Source of the DNA: Lysinibacillus louembei
GTDB lineage: Bacteria; Bacillota; Bacilli; Bacillales_A; Planococcaceae
Length of the DNA stretch: 64,000 nt
NCBI RefSeq assembly: GCF_033880585.1
Contig: NZ_CP137624.1
Span: forward strand, 1,046,001-1,110,000
Direction: 5' to 3'
A model generated the notes under the pieces. That model made no database searches and was not told the origin of the DNA. It saw only the letters and a program-made list of their open reading frames with translations. Of this stretch, positions 1 through 8,183 are shown piece after piece; within the stretch, counting starts at the first letter, position 1, and the number at the start of each line of letters is the position of its first letter. Made by a program: the position numbers and the translations under genes.

Positions 1-42
1 TGGATAAGATGTTTGTAAATGAATTGTAAAGGTGGATAAGCT

Positions 43-522
43 GTGAATATAACAATCATTTCCGTAGGCAAGCTAAAAGAAAAATACTTAAAAATGGGCA
101 TCGACGAATACGCCAAACGTCTAGGCAGCTACGCCAAAATCGATTTCATCGAAGTCCCCGACGAAAAAGCCCCCGAGCAGCTATCCGACGCCGAAATGGA
201 GCTCGTCAAAAAAAAGGAAGGCGAACGCATTCTAGCCAAAATTCAAGACAATGCCCATGTCATTGCCCTTGCATTGGATGGCAAAATGAAAACAAGTGAG
301 GAAATGGCCACGGATTTAGATGCATTAATGACATACGGGAAAAGCAAGGTTGCCTTTGTAATTGGCGGCTCACTCGGCTTGCATGCGGATGTGCTGAAAC
401 GTGCAGATGAAAAGCTATGCTTTGGCAAAATGACATTACCACATCAGCTGATGAAGCTGGTGTTGGTGGAGCAGATTTATCGGAGTTTTAGGATTATTAA
501 GGGAGAACCGTATCATAAGTAA
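43..522 (+). CDS. rlmH: 23S rRNA pseudouridine-1915 N3-methyltransferase RlmH
   Basis: SPOUT-class methyltransferase that uses SAM to methylate pseudouridine 1915 in helix 69 of 23S rRNA. The 159-residue length is standard. The SAM-binding knot shows as VIGGSLGL near residues 106-113, followed by [18 protein letters not shown] and the family ending GEPYHK. The start is GTG with AAGGTGG eight bases upstream. The last codons hold the conserved site where SCC elements insert in staphylococci, and that has happened here: the stop codon belongs to the left attachment site of an 18-kb island. The protein is not altered, because the site restores the normal C-terminus. Confidence 0.97.
   Translation: MNITIISVGKLKEKYLKMGIDEYAKRLGSYAKIDFIEVPDEKAPEQLSDAEMELVKKKEGERILAKIQDNAHVIALALDGKMKTSEEMATDLDALMTYGKSKVAFVIGGSLGLHADVLKRADEKLCFGKMTLPHQLMKLVLVEQIYRSFRIIKGEPYHK
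502..522 (+). other. Left attachment site (attL) in the rlmH 3' end
   Basis: The core GAACCGTATCATAAGTAA spans the last codons and stop of rlmH. It matches the right-end copy at 18512-18532 except for G/T and G/A at two positions. The TATCATAAGTAA half is the same as in the staphylococcal SCC site as I remember it. Confidence 0.88.
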
Positions 523-802
523 GTGCGAAAATTGTGAGAATGTTGGTGCATGGGAAAAAATAGAGATATTCCAGAGCCACTAAAATCATATGTGACTGGG
601 GCTTTAATTTTTTAAATAGGAAATTTCCAAATATTTATAATATCGTGGTATGATAGTGAATAGATTATTAGTTCCTTATATAGGGCTGTAACGAGAGTGG
701 TTATGAAGTTTGTGAATAAGAATTATCTAAAAGATACGAGATAAAAAAGTATAAGCATGTACTTAATAGATGTAAATTTGATAATTTCTAGAGGTGTCAA
801 GA

Positions 803-1489
803 ATGAGTATTGGGGATAAGGATATTAAGAAATTATGGGGATTAGCTGCTGGAAGATGCTCTTTTCCAAACTGTGGTGTTGATTGTATTCCGTATTTAGA
901 TGAAGATAGTCCGACAATCATAGGTGAGATGGCACATATAATTGCTAAGAAACCAGGTGGACCTAGAGGTGTATCTGGTGGGGGTAGTGATAGCTATGAG
1001 AATCTAATTCTGTTATGTCCTACACATCATACTATGATTGATAAAGCACCAATGGGAGTATACTCAGTTGAGTTAATTAAAGACTGGAAAAGACAACATG
1101 AAGAGAAAGTTAATAAATTCATGTATACTATTAGGTATTCAAGTATAGATGATGTGGCAAGAGCAATAAAAAGAGTATTATTAAAGAATCACAAGGTATG
1201 GCAAGAATTTGGTCCTGAGTCAATTAGAGCAAAAGAAAATCCGATTAGCAACATCAGTAAATACTGGGATCTCATAAAACTATCAATAATAGTCCCCAAT
1301 AACAAAAAAATAATTTCCTTAATTGAGGGGAATGAGGATATTTTTGGAATTGATGAATATGCAGTTTGTATTGATTTTATTGTACATGCTGAGTTGTTTG
1401 AAAGGAGTTGTTACACTACTATAGAAAATACCAAAAGATTCCCACAAAAATTTACAGAGGTGATAGATAAGTATGTTTATGAAAAATAA
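803..1489 (+). CDS. HNH endonuclease family protein
   Basis: 228-residue protein. A zinc-binding HNH nuclease fold is visible in the N-terminal half: the pair GRCSFPNCG, then EMAHIIAKKPGGPRG, then NLILLCPTHHTMID, giving the Cys-Cys / His / Cys-His-His layout of the family. The C-terminal half (from about residue 110) is not recognised. I start it at ATG 803, because AGAGGTG at 790-796 is correctly spaced for it; a GTG at 794 overlaps that ribosome site. It is the first gene inside the island and overlaps the next gene by 17 bases, so the two are probably co-translated. A defence role (DNA cleavage) is an inference from fold and location. Confidence 0.8.
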   Translation: MSIGDKDIKKLWGLAAGRCSFPNCGVDCIPYLDEDSPTIIGEMAHIIAKKPGGPRGVSGGGSDSYENLILLCPTHHTMIDKAPMGVYSVELIKDWKRQHEEKVNKFMYTIRYSSIDDVARAIKRVLLKNHKVWQEFGPESIRAKENPISNISKYWDLIKLSIIVPNNKKIISLIEGNEDIFGIDEYAVCIDFIVHAELFERSCYTTIENTKRFPQKFTEVIDKYVYEK

Positions 1490-1877
1490 TTGGAATGTAC
1501 CATACAGCTCAATTGTTTGGTTTTTTAATGTACTGAAGTCTCATACAAAGGTTCTCAATGTGGTACGAGAGCAGGACATTTTGTTTACTATTACAGATGA
1601 TGAAGATAGAACTTATGAGATTCTATTACTTAATGAATATAGGATGGGATCAGCCGCTGTATTGAAGGCAATTGAAGAGTTTGGAAACATAGATTTTATA
1701 GTATTTGGTGGTAATTGGAATGCTGCCACCAGTGAAGCATATAAGGTAGCTAGAGAAAATGGTATTGCACTCTTTGATTATTCTGGAATTATGGGTGCAC
1801 TTAATTTGAAGAATCCTAATGGGTATAAGCAAAATGAGAAGGAAAAAGATTCAGATAAGCCTAAAGAAGGTGCCTGA
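1473..1877 (+). CDS. Hypothetical protein between HNH and nucleotidyltransferase genes
   Basis: 134 residues, no family recognised. The middle has alternating hydrophobic strands (IDFIVFGGNWNAATSEA, then ENGIALFDYSGIMGAL) that vaguely recall the C-terminal strands of Mrr-like nuclease folds, but no PD-(D/E)XK catalytic set is visible, so I do not assign that function. The tail is highly charged (Lys, Glu, Asp). It overlaps the HNH gene by 17 bases and the next gene by up to 59 bases. This tight packing argues that the three products work together. Confidence 0.6.
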   Translation: MFMKNNWNVPYSSIVWFFNVLKSHTKVLNVVREQDILFTITDDEDRTYEILLLNEYRMGSAAVLKAIEEFGNIDFIVFGGNWNAATSEAYKVARENGIALFDYSGIMGALNLKNPNGYKQNEKEKDSDKPKEGA

Positions 1878-2145
1878 CAAAATAGATATTTTTATATTTG
1901 GTTCATACTTAAATTCTGATAATCCTAAAGATGTTGATCTTATAATAATCTACGATTCAAATATTTATACTGGAAGTAGCATTTTTGATAGTTGTTTGAA
2001 ATTAATTAGTCAGATTAAGGAAAAATGTGGATTGCCAGTTGATGTTACATATTTATCAATTAATGAAGAAATTGAAACTAGATTTTTAAAAATTGTAAAC
2101 GCAATGCCTATAAACGATGTTTTTAATATTATAAGAGAAGAGTAG
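1819..2145 (+). CDS. Small nucleotidyltransferase (MNT-like fold)
   Basis: 108 residues if started at ATG 1819, or 103 from ATG 1834. It carries the polymerase-beta-type nucleotidyltransferase signature: IFGSYLNSDNPKDVDLIIIYD, that is GS followed by D-x-D near residues 28-41. Small proteins of this fold serve as antitoxins (MNT of HEPN/MNT pairs), as nucleotidylating toxins, or as signal-making enzymes. No HEPN partner is next to it; its partners are the overlapping unknown gene and the HNH nuclease upstream. The 59-base overlap with the preceding gene shrinks to 44 if ATG 1834 is used, and neither start has a strong ribosome site. Confidence 0.65.
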   Translation: MGISKMRRKKIQISLKKVPDKIDIFIFGSYLNSDNPKDVDLIIIYDSNIYTGSSIFDSCLKLISQIKEKCGLPVDVTYLSINEEIETRFLKIVNAMPINDVFNIIREE

Positions 2146-2383
2146 TTTATAGTAAGTGTTTTACTAATAAGAAATGCCTCGTCAAATGATAAGGAGTATA
2201 CACTTAATATATAGGTAACACGTACCATTGCTTATACTCTTTCGTTGGGAGAAATCTTTAGTCAAAGAACTTGAATTAAGTAAAAACCGTACAAAAACTT
2301 AGTCAACACTGTTTCATTCCCCCCAATTAACGTCGATCACTTTAACATCATTAAGTAAGTGGGGTTTTAGCAAAAATGGCAAA

Positions 2384-2416
2384 AAAGAGCTAGTCAATCT
2401 AGCTCTTTTATTGTTT
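2384..2416 (-). terminator. Terminator of the restriction endonuclease gene
   Basis: Perfect 10-base arms (2384-2393 and 2399-2408, AAAGAGCTAG and its complement) with a five-base loop, followed on the minus strand by a T run. The distal arm touches the stop codon of the leftward gene. Confidence 0.75.
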
Positions 2417-3229
2417 TCTAGGAATAGTAATATTAAATTCTCTGCTTAGTTCGTTAAGAATATGATTATGGTTTAATCTAGTTGGTTGAACAGTTACAAA
2501 GGAACCAAGTTGGGCTAATTCACTTGTAGTGGTCACTGTAGTCATTGTATCAAGTCGGCGGTGAGGTAAAAAAGCAGTATAAACATTTTTTCCTCTATTT
2601 GTTCCCTCAGTCATGGGATTAATTGGTCTGCAAGCAATCATAAATTCTCCAGCGGCTTCTAGGATAGACTGATGATTGATTGGTCTAAGGTTACTTATTA
2701 ACTCCTCAATTGAATTTGGAGGTGTACTGCTGATATACATACAATTGGCAGTAGCATCTGACTCCTCACCATAGCCTCTTACTATAGAAATGATATCTTC
2801 AGGTTCAAAAATATCAAGAAATGGAATTGCTGTATTACCACTTCGTCTTCCAAAACAGATACTAACCCCAACAAATGGTGAGGCATTTGGTTGGGTTATC
2901 CAATAGTTTGCCCAGTCAGTAATTGCCTTACTGAGTTGATGGAAAGTTTCCTCTCCAAATTCTTCTAGAAATCGAAGATGCCCATACCAATTTCCAAAAT
3001 AATCAGCAGAACTTAATTTAATAGAAATTTTTATATTGGCTCCACTTTCTAGTTTAATTAGGACATCCGTTTTATTATTTGAGGAACCTATTCTAGATGC
3101 AGATAGAATTTTAGCACCAGGTTTTATCCCTAAATCCTGCATCCAACTAGGTAAGTTAGTTGGAATAGCATGTGAAGAATTAGCACAGTTAGCTATTTCT
3201 TGTTCAAATAAATCAGTTTTTGCAGACAT
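2408..3229 (-). CDS. Probable type II restriction endonuclease
   Basis: 273 residues, divergent from a cytosine-5 methyltransferase gene with a 190-base shared promoter region, the usual layout of a type II restriction-modification pair. A possible PD-(D/E)XK core is D55 in KTDVLIKL followed by the strand KISIK ending at K71, then Asp and Trp residues (SSADYFGNWYGH). The glutamate or aspartate before the lysine is replaced by serine, so the catalytic assignment is tentative. Size and partner resemble endonucleases of the Sau96I/Eco47II type (GGNCC or GGWCC). That specificity is only an inference from the methyltransferase. It is the only island gene of any size on the minus strand. Confidence 0.65.
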   Translation of the reverse strand: MSAKTDLFEQEIANCANSSHAIPTNLPSWMQDLGIKPGAKILSASRIGSSNNKTDVLIKLESGANIKISIKLSSADYFGNWYGHLRFLEEFGEETFHQLSKAITDWANYWITQPNASPFVGVSICFGRRSGNTAIPFLDIFEPEDIISIVRGYGEESDATANCMYISSTPPNSIEELISNLRPINHQSILEAAGEFMIACRPINPMTEGTNRGKNVYTAFLPHRRLDTMTTVTTTSELAQLGSFVTVQPTRLNHNHILNELSREFNITIPRKQ

Positions 3230-3419
3230 AATATCACCCCAAATTAAGACTTAATAGCTCTATTATATACTAAAATTTAGGGTAATCATATTAAAGTGAT
3301 AGTTTACAATTTATAAACTGGAATTTAATTCATATGGAGAAATTAGTATAGCGTCAATCACTATTAATAATGAAACGTGTTAAAATAGAGAAGCTAAATA
3401 AAATTGTGAGAGGTAAAAT

Positions 3420-4790
3420 ATGAAGATTAAAAGTGAAGAGGAACTGAAAGTAAATACTGAAAGTCATATAGATGATGTTGAAATAAGAAACAATGATAGT
3501 GAAAAAACAGATAAAGCCAAAATAAATAAGAAGGGTAGAGGTAAATTTAAGCCAGCACCTTCTCTTGATAAAGAGCAAGTAAAAGAAATATTATTTGAAA
3601 AAATTGCAAAAGAAACCTCACTGATTATTGAAGATAAAAAAGATGAAAAATTGATTGAAAGTATAGACATTAAAGCAGATAAATATAATGTGGTAGGGCT
3701 ATTTTCAGGTTGTGGAGGGTTAGACTTAGGATTTGAATTGGCAGGTTTAGCTGCTGTAATTGGCGAAGAAGCCGCTATGGAAGCCTTCTCTGATAAAAAT
3801 CAATATGAAAAGATGAGATTAAAAAGTATATTTCATACAGTGTATACAAATGATTCATTTAAAGAAGCAAATCAAACTTACAAGATTAATTTCCCAAAAC
3901 ATGTAATTCAACATGAAAAGGACATCAGAAAAGTTGCACATTTCCCTTTATGTAATATTATGCTAGGTGGTTTTCCATGCCCAGGATTTTCTGAAGCAGG
4001 TCCAAGACTAGTAGATGATGAAAGGAATTTCTTATATATTCATTTTATTAGGGCTCTTTTACAAACGCAACCTGAGTTCTTTGTGGCTGAAAATGTAAAA
4101 GGTATGATGACGTTAGGAAAGGGAGAAGTACTTAAACAAATTGTTGAAGACTTTTCTTCAGCAGGTTATGAAGTTACACCGTATCTAGTAAATTCTAGAG
4201 ATTATGGTGTTCCTCAATTACGAGAGCGAGTATTTTTGATAGGGGTTCATAAGGAGAAAGTGTATGCAAAAACAAAATTCAAGTATTCTACACCCCAACC
4301 TACACATGGTGAAGGATTACTTCCCTATAAAACGTTAAAAGATGCAATTGGTGATTTGAGAGATAATCCAGGTCCATATTACACAGGTGCTTACTCTTCA
4401 ATCTATTTATCTCGTAATAGAAAGAAAAGATGGGATGAACAAAGCTTCACAATTCAAGCGTCTGGTAGACAGGCTCCAATTCATCCAGATGGCGAGCCTA
4501 TGAGGAAATTAGAAAAAGATAAGTGGGAATTAGTAGGGGAAAATCGACGTTTATCAATAAAAGAAATCGCTAGAATTCAAACTTTCCCTGATTGGTTTCA
4601 ATTTAGCGATGGAAATAATCAAAAAGTTTCAGAGAATAACCGTTTAGATAAAGTGTATAAACAAATAGGAAATGCTGTACCTGTACTTTTAGCTAAAGCG
4701 ATTGCACAACCAATAGCAGATTATGCATTCCAACAACTAAATAGAAAAAATCACAAGGGTATTGACTTCGTTCAACCATCTTTATTTTAG
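3420..4790 (+). CDS. DNA cytosine-5 methyltransferase of a type II R-M system
   Basis: 456 residues. After a charged, Lys/Glu-rich extension of about 90 residues the C5-methylase motifs appear in order: VVGLFSGCGGLDLGF (SAM binding, motif I), GGFPCPGFSEAG with catalytic Cys near residue 187 (motif IV), FFVAENVKG (motif VI), QLRERVFLIGV (motif VIII), a target-recognition stretch, and QIGNAVPVLLAKAIA (motif X). It protects host DNA from the divergent endonuclease. PCPGFS in place of the commoner PCQ-type motif is, as I recall, typical of enzymes recognising GGNCC or GGWCC. The long N-terminal extension may bind DNA or the operator region, but nothing identifies it. Confidence 0.92.
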   Translation: MKIKSEEELKVNTESHIDDVEIRNNDSEKTDKAKINKKGRGKFKPAPSLDKEQVKEILFEKIAKETSLIIEDKKDEKLIESIDIKADKYNVVGLFSGCGGLDLGFELAGLAAVIGEEAAMEAFSDKNQYEKMRLKSIFHTVYTNDSFKEANQTYKINFPKHVIQHEKDIRKVAHFPLCNIMLGGFPCPGFSEAGPRLVDDERNFLYIHFIRALLQTQPEFFVAENVKGMMTLGKGEVLKQIVEDFSSAGYEVTPYLVNSRDYGVPQLRERVFLIGVHKEKVYAKTKFKYSTPQPTHGEGLLPYKTLKDAIGDLRDNPGPYYTGAYSSIYLSRNRKKRWDEQSFTIQASGRQAPIHPDGEPMRKLEKDKWELVGENRRLSIKEIARIQTFPDWFQFSDGNNQKVSENNRLDKVYKQIGNAVPVLLAKAIAQPIADYAFQQLNRKNHKGIDFVQPSLF

Positions 4791-4818
4791 CCATAGTGAA
4801 TATTTAGTAAAAGTTATA

Positions 4819-4854
4819 AAACTCTAATCTTAATTAGCAGATTAGAGTTTTATT
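4819..4854 (+). terminator. Terminator after the methyltransferase gene
   Basis: Perfect 12-base arms (4819-4830 and 4839-4850, AAACTCTAATCT and complement) with an eight-base loop and a following T-rich run. Confidence 0.85.
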
Positions 4855-4911
4855 GTTAAATTAAGAATAGTATGAGTGAAGAGTCAAATCAAATTTTTAG
4901 GAGGTTAAAAA

Positions 4912-5148
4912 ATGAGAAAGTATGTACAAAAAATGTGGATGATACATGACACGCTATTTTTAAATGAAAATGAGGCACTAAAAGTAGAAGAAAATGAAGT
5001 GAGAGAAAAAGTGAAAGCTGTATACGTTGGTCTCGATGAGGGAGTGGATAACGATTTAACTCAAGTAAGCTCAGATTTCTTCGGAAACTGGATTTTTAAA
5101 ACGGAAAAAGAAGCTCAGGAAGAAGTTGGCGAATTCAACTGTGATTAA
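4912..5148 (+). CDS. Small acidic hypothetical protein
   Basis: 78 residues, acidic, not recognised. It has a strong AGGAGG site seven bases before the ATG and its own terminator just downstream, so it looks like a genuine single-gene unit. The C-terminal part (DFFGNWIFKTEKEAQEE) resembles small proteins carried in mobile elements only in general character. It lies between the R-M system and the core SCC genes. Confidence 0.65.
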   Translation: MRKYVQKMWMIHDTLFLNENEALKVEENEVREKVKAVYVGLDEGVDNDLTQVSSDFFGNWIFKTEKEAQEEVGEFNCD

Positions 5149-5168
5149 CAACAAAAGACAAAAATTTT

Positions 5169-5205
5169 AAGCCTAAGTATTGTTTAAGATACTTAGGCTT
5201 TATTC
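5169..5205 (+). terminator. Terminator before the DUF1643 gene
   Basis: Perfect 12-base arms (5169-5180 and 5189-5200, AAGCCTAAGTAT and complement), eight-base loop, then TATT. Confidence 0.85.
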
Positions 5206-5225
5206 ATTTTAAAGGAGTGAAAATA

Positions 5226-5747
5226 ATGAAAATAATCAAAAGCATAATCAAAACAGAAATCACATACGATGACGAAATGAAAAATAAGTACATTGTGAAG
5301 AAGGAATGGGACAAAGCCAAAAGGAAAGCCCTCATCTTGATGAAAAATGCAGGTCAGACGGATGAGGTTGTCCAAGACCAAACAACAATGTATGTTTTGA
5401 ATAATCTTGCCAAATTAGACTATGGGTCAGTGATTATTATGAATTTATTCCCATCTCTTGAAAGCAAAGATACAAATGAATCAGCTACTGAAAATTTGAA
5501 ATGTATTCAAGAGGAAATGACGAAGGTAGATGATGTCATTATTGCAGTTGGAACAGGTATTGAAACGAGCAAAGAGGCACAAAAGCGATTGAATATGATT
5601 GTGGCTATTTTGCTTGATAAGAAAGCAACGATTCTTCAAATCGAATGCCCAAAAGGAAGAATGGGCTTCCATCCGCTTTATCCAGCGGTGAAAAACGGCT
5701 GGAAGTTAGCACCGTATGAAGTGCCACCAGTAGAGCAAATAGATTAA
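5226..5747 (+). CDS. DUF1643-like protein, SCC-associated
   Basis: 173 residues from ATG 5226; AAGGAG at 5211-5216 fits this start, while a GTG at 5217 is too close to it. The layout matches DUF1643: an early strand KALILMKNAG, DQTTMYVLNNLAKLDYGSVIIMNLFP, a middle DDVIIAVGTG and a late PKGRMGFHPLYP. In staphylococcal SCC elements a DUF1643 gene is a frequent member of the conserved block near ccr. The biochemical function of the family is unknown. It heads a run of small genes ending with radC and two hypotheticals. Confidence 0.7.
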   Translation: MKIIKSIIKTEITYDDEMKNKYIVKKEWDKAKRKALILMKNAGQTDEVVQDQTTMYVLNNLAKLDYGSVIIMNLFPSLESKDTNESATENLKCIQEEMTKVDDVIIAVGTGIETSKEAQKRLNMIVAILLDKKATILQIECPKGRMGFHPLYPAVKNGWKLAPYEVPPVEQID

Positions 5748-5809
5748 GCGTTTCAAATGAAAATATGGACATATATTATCTCCTTGAATACATTTTAGGA
5801 GGAAATCAC

Positions 5810-6265
5810 ATGCAACCATCAAAACGAGTAGATATTGTATCTGTCAAATTAGTAAAGGAAGCAAGTATGTTGTACAGAAATCGGCGCATTCGTAGCCCAC
5901 AGGATTGCTATGAGTTGTTTAAGGAATTTTTAGGCGAAGTAGACCGAGAGTATTTTGTTGTCATGTGTTTGGATGTGAAAAATCAGCCAACGAATATTAC
6001 GATTGCACACATTGGTAGCTTGAATCTCTCCATCGTTCATCCAAGAGAGGTACTGAAAACAGCCATCTTAAGCAATGCGGCTTCCATCATCTGTTGCCAT
6101 CCACATCCATCAGGTGACCCAACACCGAGTCCAGAGGATGTTGACGTTACCAAACGTTTAATTGAAGCTGGTTTAATTGTTGGTGTGGAAATGCTCGATC
6201 ATATTGTGTTGGGCGATGATAGCTATGTTTCAATGAAAGAGAGTGGATATTTTGAAAATGAATAA
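5810..6265 (+). CDS. RadC-like JAB-domain protein
   Basis: 151 residues. It carries the JAB/MPN metalloprotease-like motif of RadC proteins, HPHPSGDPTPSPED, with the upstream glutamate region VHPREVLKTAIL. I start at ATG 5810, preceded by AGGAGG; an upstream in-frame codon at 5765 has no ribosome site. Chromosomal RadC is about 220 residues with an N-terminal helix-hairpin-helix; this short form without it is the version found on plasmids, prophages and SCC elements. Its role is unsettled; a DNA-repair function for RadC has been disputed. Confidence 0.9.
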   Translation: MQPSKRVDIVSVKLVKEASMLYRNRRIRSPQDCYELFKEFLGEVDREYFVVMCLDVKNQPTNITIAHIGSLNLSIVHPREVLKTAILSNAASIICCHPHPSGDPTPSPEDVDVTKRLIEAGLIVGVEMLDHIVLGDDSYVSMKESGYFENE

Positions 6266-6284
6266 AGTTTTAAGTGACAAATAG

Positions 6285-6320
6285 GCTCTAACATCTGAAA
6301 TGGATGTTAGGGCTTTTTAT
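6285..6320 (+). terminator. Terminator after radC
   Basis: Eleven-base arms at 6285-6295 and 6303-6313 (GCTCTAACATC against GATGTTAGGGC, one G-U pair) followed by TTTTTA. Confidence 0.8.
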
Positions 6321-6348
6321 ATTCATAAAAATAAGGAGGATATTGAAA

Positions 6349-6651
6349 ATGAAAGCCATTCAACGATTAACAGAGGTATTACAACAAAAGCTAGGGAAGG
6401 AGATTCCACTTCAAGAAGTAGGCTACGAAACAATGAGCTTTACTCATGAGGAAATTGATGAGGCACTTGTACCACCCTATATGATTGCCTTTGTAGAAGC
6501 ACCGATTCTTTGTCATAGTGCTAATTATACAGATACTGAAGGGAATTATTACACCTTGATGTTAGTAGAAACAGGAGATGAAACACCATATGAAGTATGG
6601 TTGGTGAATGACAAGCTGATGTCAAACTTCTTAGAAGGGATAGAGCTATGA
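6349..6651 (+). CDS. Hypothetical protein, 100 residues
   Basis: Start ATG 6349 is chosen because AAGGAGG lies about ten bases upstream; the upstream in-frame codons fall inside the preceding terminator. The product is acidic, with a motif-free sequence (EEIDEALVPPYMIAFVEAPILCH in two parts, then a beta-rich NYYTLMLVETGDETPYEVWLV). I do not recognise a family. Its stop overlaps the next start as ATGA, so the two are translationally coupled. Position after radC suggests it is one of the small accessory genes that accompany SCC core genes. Confidence 0.65.
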   Translation: MKAIQRLTEVLQQKLGKEIPLQEVGYETMSFTHEEIDEALVPPYMIAFVEAPILCHSANYTDTEGNYYTLMLVETGDETPYEVWLVNDKLMSNFLEGIEL

Positions 6652-6920
6652 GTGTATTTAATAAGCGATATGTGGAAGTTAGTATAGATAACAATATCTA
6701 TTACAGAGAAGTTGGAGTTAATAACGAATTAGGAAAGCCAATTAGCAATGATGTATTTTATGAAATCCTAATGGAGAAAATAGTAAACGAAATCATAGAG
6801 AAAGAGTATGTATTTCAAAGTCAACGTATTAAGACTATTATCAATGGCATTCCAAATCACCTCGACCGCCAATTAATGAAGGATTTTTATGATTATGCAA
6901 TGTATGGTACGAGAGTATAA
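6648..6920 (+). CDS. Hypothetical protein coupled to the preceding gene
   Basis: 90 residues, starting at the ATGA overlap with the gene before it. It begins FNKRYVEVSIDNNIYYREVGV and ends with a helical region KDFYDYAMYGTRV. I do not recognise a family. Coupled translation and shared orientation imply a functional pair with the upstream gene. Confidence 0.6.
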   Translation: MSVFNKRYVEVSIDNNIYYREVGVNNELGKPISNDVFYEILMEKIVNEIIEKEYVFQSQRIKTIINGIPNHLDRQLMKDFYDYAMYGTRV

Positions 6921-6983
6921 ATGACTGCTAGTGAAGTAGAAAACATAAAACGCATGTGCAGCTATTTTAAATCATCATCATGA
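6921..6983 (+). CDS. Possible 20-residue peptide
   Basis: An ATG follows directly on the preceding stop (TAAATG) and opens a 20-codon frame, MTASEVENIKRMCSYFKSSS. There is no separate ribosome site, so it could only be made by re-initiation. Nothing else supports it. Confidence 0.2.
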   Translation: MTASEVENIKRMCSYFKSSS

Positions 6984-7018
6984 AAATATAATATTTCAAT
7001 GGTGAAGGAGGTGGAAAA

Positions 7019-7117
7019 ATGCTAGGGGAGTTATTGAAAGTAATAATTATTGCAATAGTAACAGCAGTAATTGATTATTTATTAATTGAAAAGCAAAATG
7101 AAGTGCTAGGATACTAA
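7019..7117 (+). CDS. 32-residue membrane peptide
   Basis: ATG 7019 sits behind GAAGGAGGTGG, one of the strongest ribosome sites in the window, and the frame ends five bases before a terminator. The product is one hydrophobic helix (LLKVIIIAIVTAVIDYLLI) with a short polar tail. That form is typical of small membrane peptides, including type I toxins and holin-like or regulatory peptides. No antisense RNA promoter is obvious. Confidence 0.55.
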   Translation: MLGELLKVIIIAIVTAVIDYLLIEKQNEVLGY

Positions 7118-7121
7118 CAAG

Positions 7122-7157
7122 TAGAGGGAGTGGTGATTGCCGTTCCCTCTATTTTTT
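7122..7157 (+). terminator. Terminator after the membrane-peptide gene
   Basis: Eight-base arms TAGAGGGA (7122-7129) and complement (7144-7151) followed by a run of T. Confidence 0.8.
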
Positions 7158-7228
7158 TGAATAGAAATGGTGGGGAAAACACCCTGATTCTGTACTGAAA
7201 ACAAATGAGTATTTGAAAATCCACCAAG

Positions 7229-7360
7229 TCCCCCAATGTTTTTTGTGAGAAACAAAAACATCTCTGAATCAATTTTTTTGTAGAAAGTCAGTTTGTTTTC
7301 CAATCAAAAACACCGTAAAAAACCTTCTTACTCTTTAATTATTGGGGGATAAGGGGGATT
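7229..7360 (+). repeat. Direct repeat R1 flanking the Cch/recombinase module
   Basis: About 132 bases that recur, diverged, at 11305-11445. Shared landmarks are GTCCCCCAAT at the start, GAAAGTCAG-TTGTTTTCCAA in the middle and two closely spaced GGGGGAT runs at the end. The C-run start and G-run end make each repeat unit loosely inverted upon itself. The two copies bracket the block 7728-11302. Confidence 0.75.
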
Positions 7361-7727
7361 AATTGATTGTGTGCAAAAAATATTCTATTTAAATTTTAAA
7401 ATTGTTACTTTTCACCTATTGTTATATTTTTCCATATTCATTTTTGTTTTTTTGGAATGAGCGTAGCCTGACACCTAAAATCGCCCCTGCTATAGCAGTA
7501 ACATTAAAAATGATATAAATTCGCTTATTTGATCATTAATTAATATTTTTCAATCATTTTGCATTATTAATAGTAATTATTACTGTTTAGACAAATGAGA
7601 ATCTAATTTGTATTATACAATCTATCAAAATAATTGCACTTAGATAATTTGCTTCGTAGCAATGATTTTGAATAGTCATATTCAACAATTGTTTAGATGG
7701 ATGTGAAAAAGGAAGGGAGTTAGTTCA
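7361..7727 (+). other. AT-rich non-coding region before the Cch-like operon
   Basis: No gene is visible in these 367 bases. The region is extremely AT-rich, has several short A/T palindromes and a small hairpin around TTTGCTTCGTAGCAA, and directly precedes genes for an OB-fold protein and a helicase-like ATPase. It may hold the operon promoter and a replication origin for the excised element; the latter is an inference only. Confidence 0.4.
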
Positions 7728-8171
7728 ATGAATCAAGTAGATGTTGAAAAACAAGAGGGACAAGTAAACTTAGCTGGTTTTATTCCCTCAAATTGTAAAG
7801 GGCTAAGTAAAGCTACTTCTACAGCAGGTGTACTAACCATTGTAAATTCTAAAAGAAATGGCAAACGTGTCGTTCTCTCCAAAGAATTAATGGCGGAGTT
7901 GAATGAACCAGAGGAAGTACAAATTTCATATGGTTCAGATGCAATTGCAATTGGTGCAGACATCCCTAGTAATGACAACTTCTTCACATTGAAAACACAG
8001 AAAGCCAAATCTGTTATTTATTCAAGTGAACTTGTAAACGAGATTACTGTGCTTTATGACCTTAAATTTGAGGGCAATGTATCACAAACATTTTACCAAG
8101 TGCAGTATCAAGGTGAAGGAACAAGTAGAGTTGCTATTATTTCAATGATTAAAACAAATGAAGAAATGTAG
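7728..8171 (+). CDS. Hypothetical protein heading the Cch-like operon
   Basis: 147 residues, with AAGGGAG before the ATG. No family recognised. A central stretch GKRVVLSKELMAELNEPEEV looks like the start of an AbrB/SpoVT-type strand-helix unit, but the match is too weak to name. It is 12 bases upstream of an OB-fold gene and co-directional with the Cch-like ATPase and a tyrosine recombinase, so it is probably part of the element's replication or maintenance unit. Confidence 0.6.
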   Translation: MNQVDVEKQEGQVNLAGFIPSNCKGLSKATSTAGVLTIVNSKRNGKRVVLSKELMAELNEPEEVQISYGSDAIAIGADIPSNDNFFTLKTQKAKSVIYSSELVNEITVLYDLKFEGNVSQTFYQVQYQGEGTSRVAIISMIKTNEEM

Positions 8172-8183
8172 GAGGAATTTACA

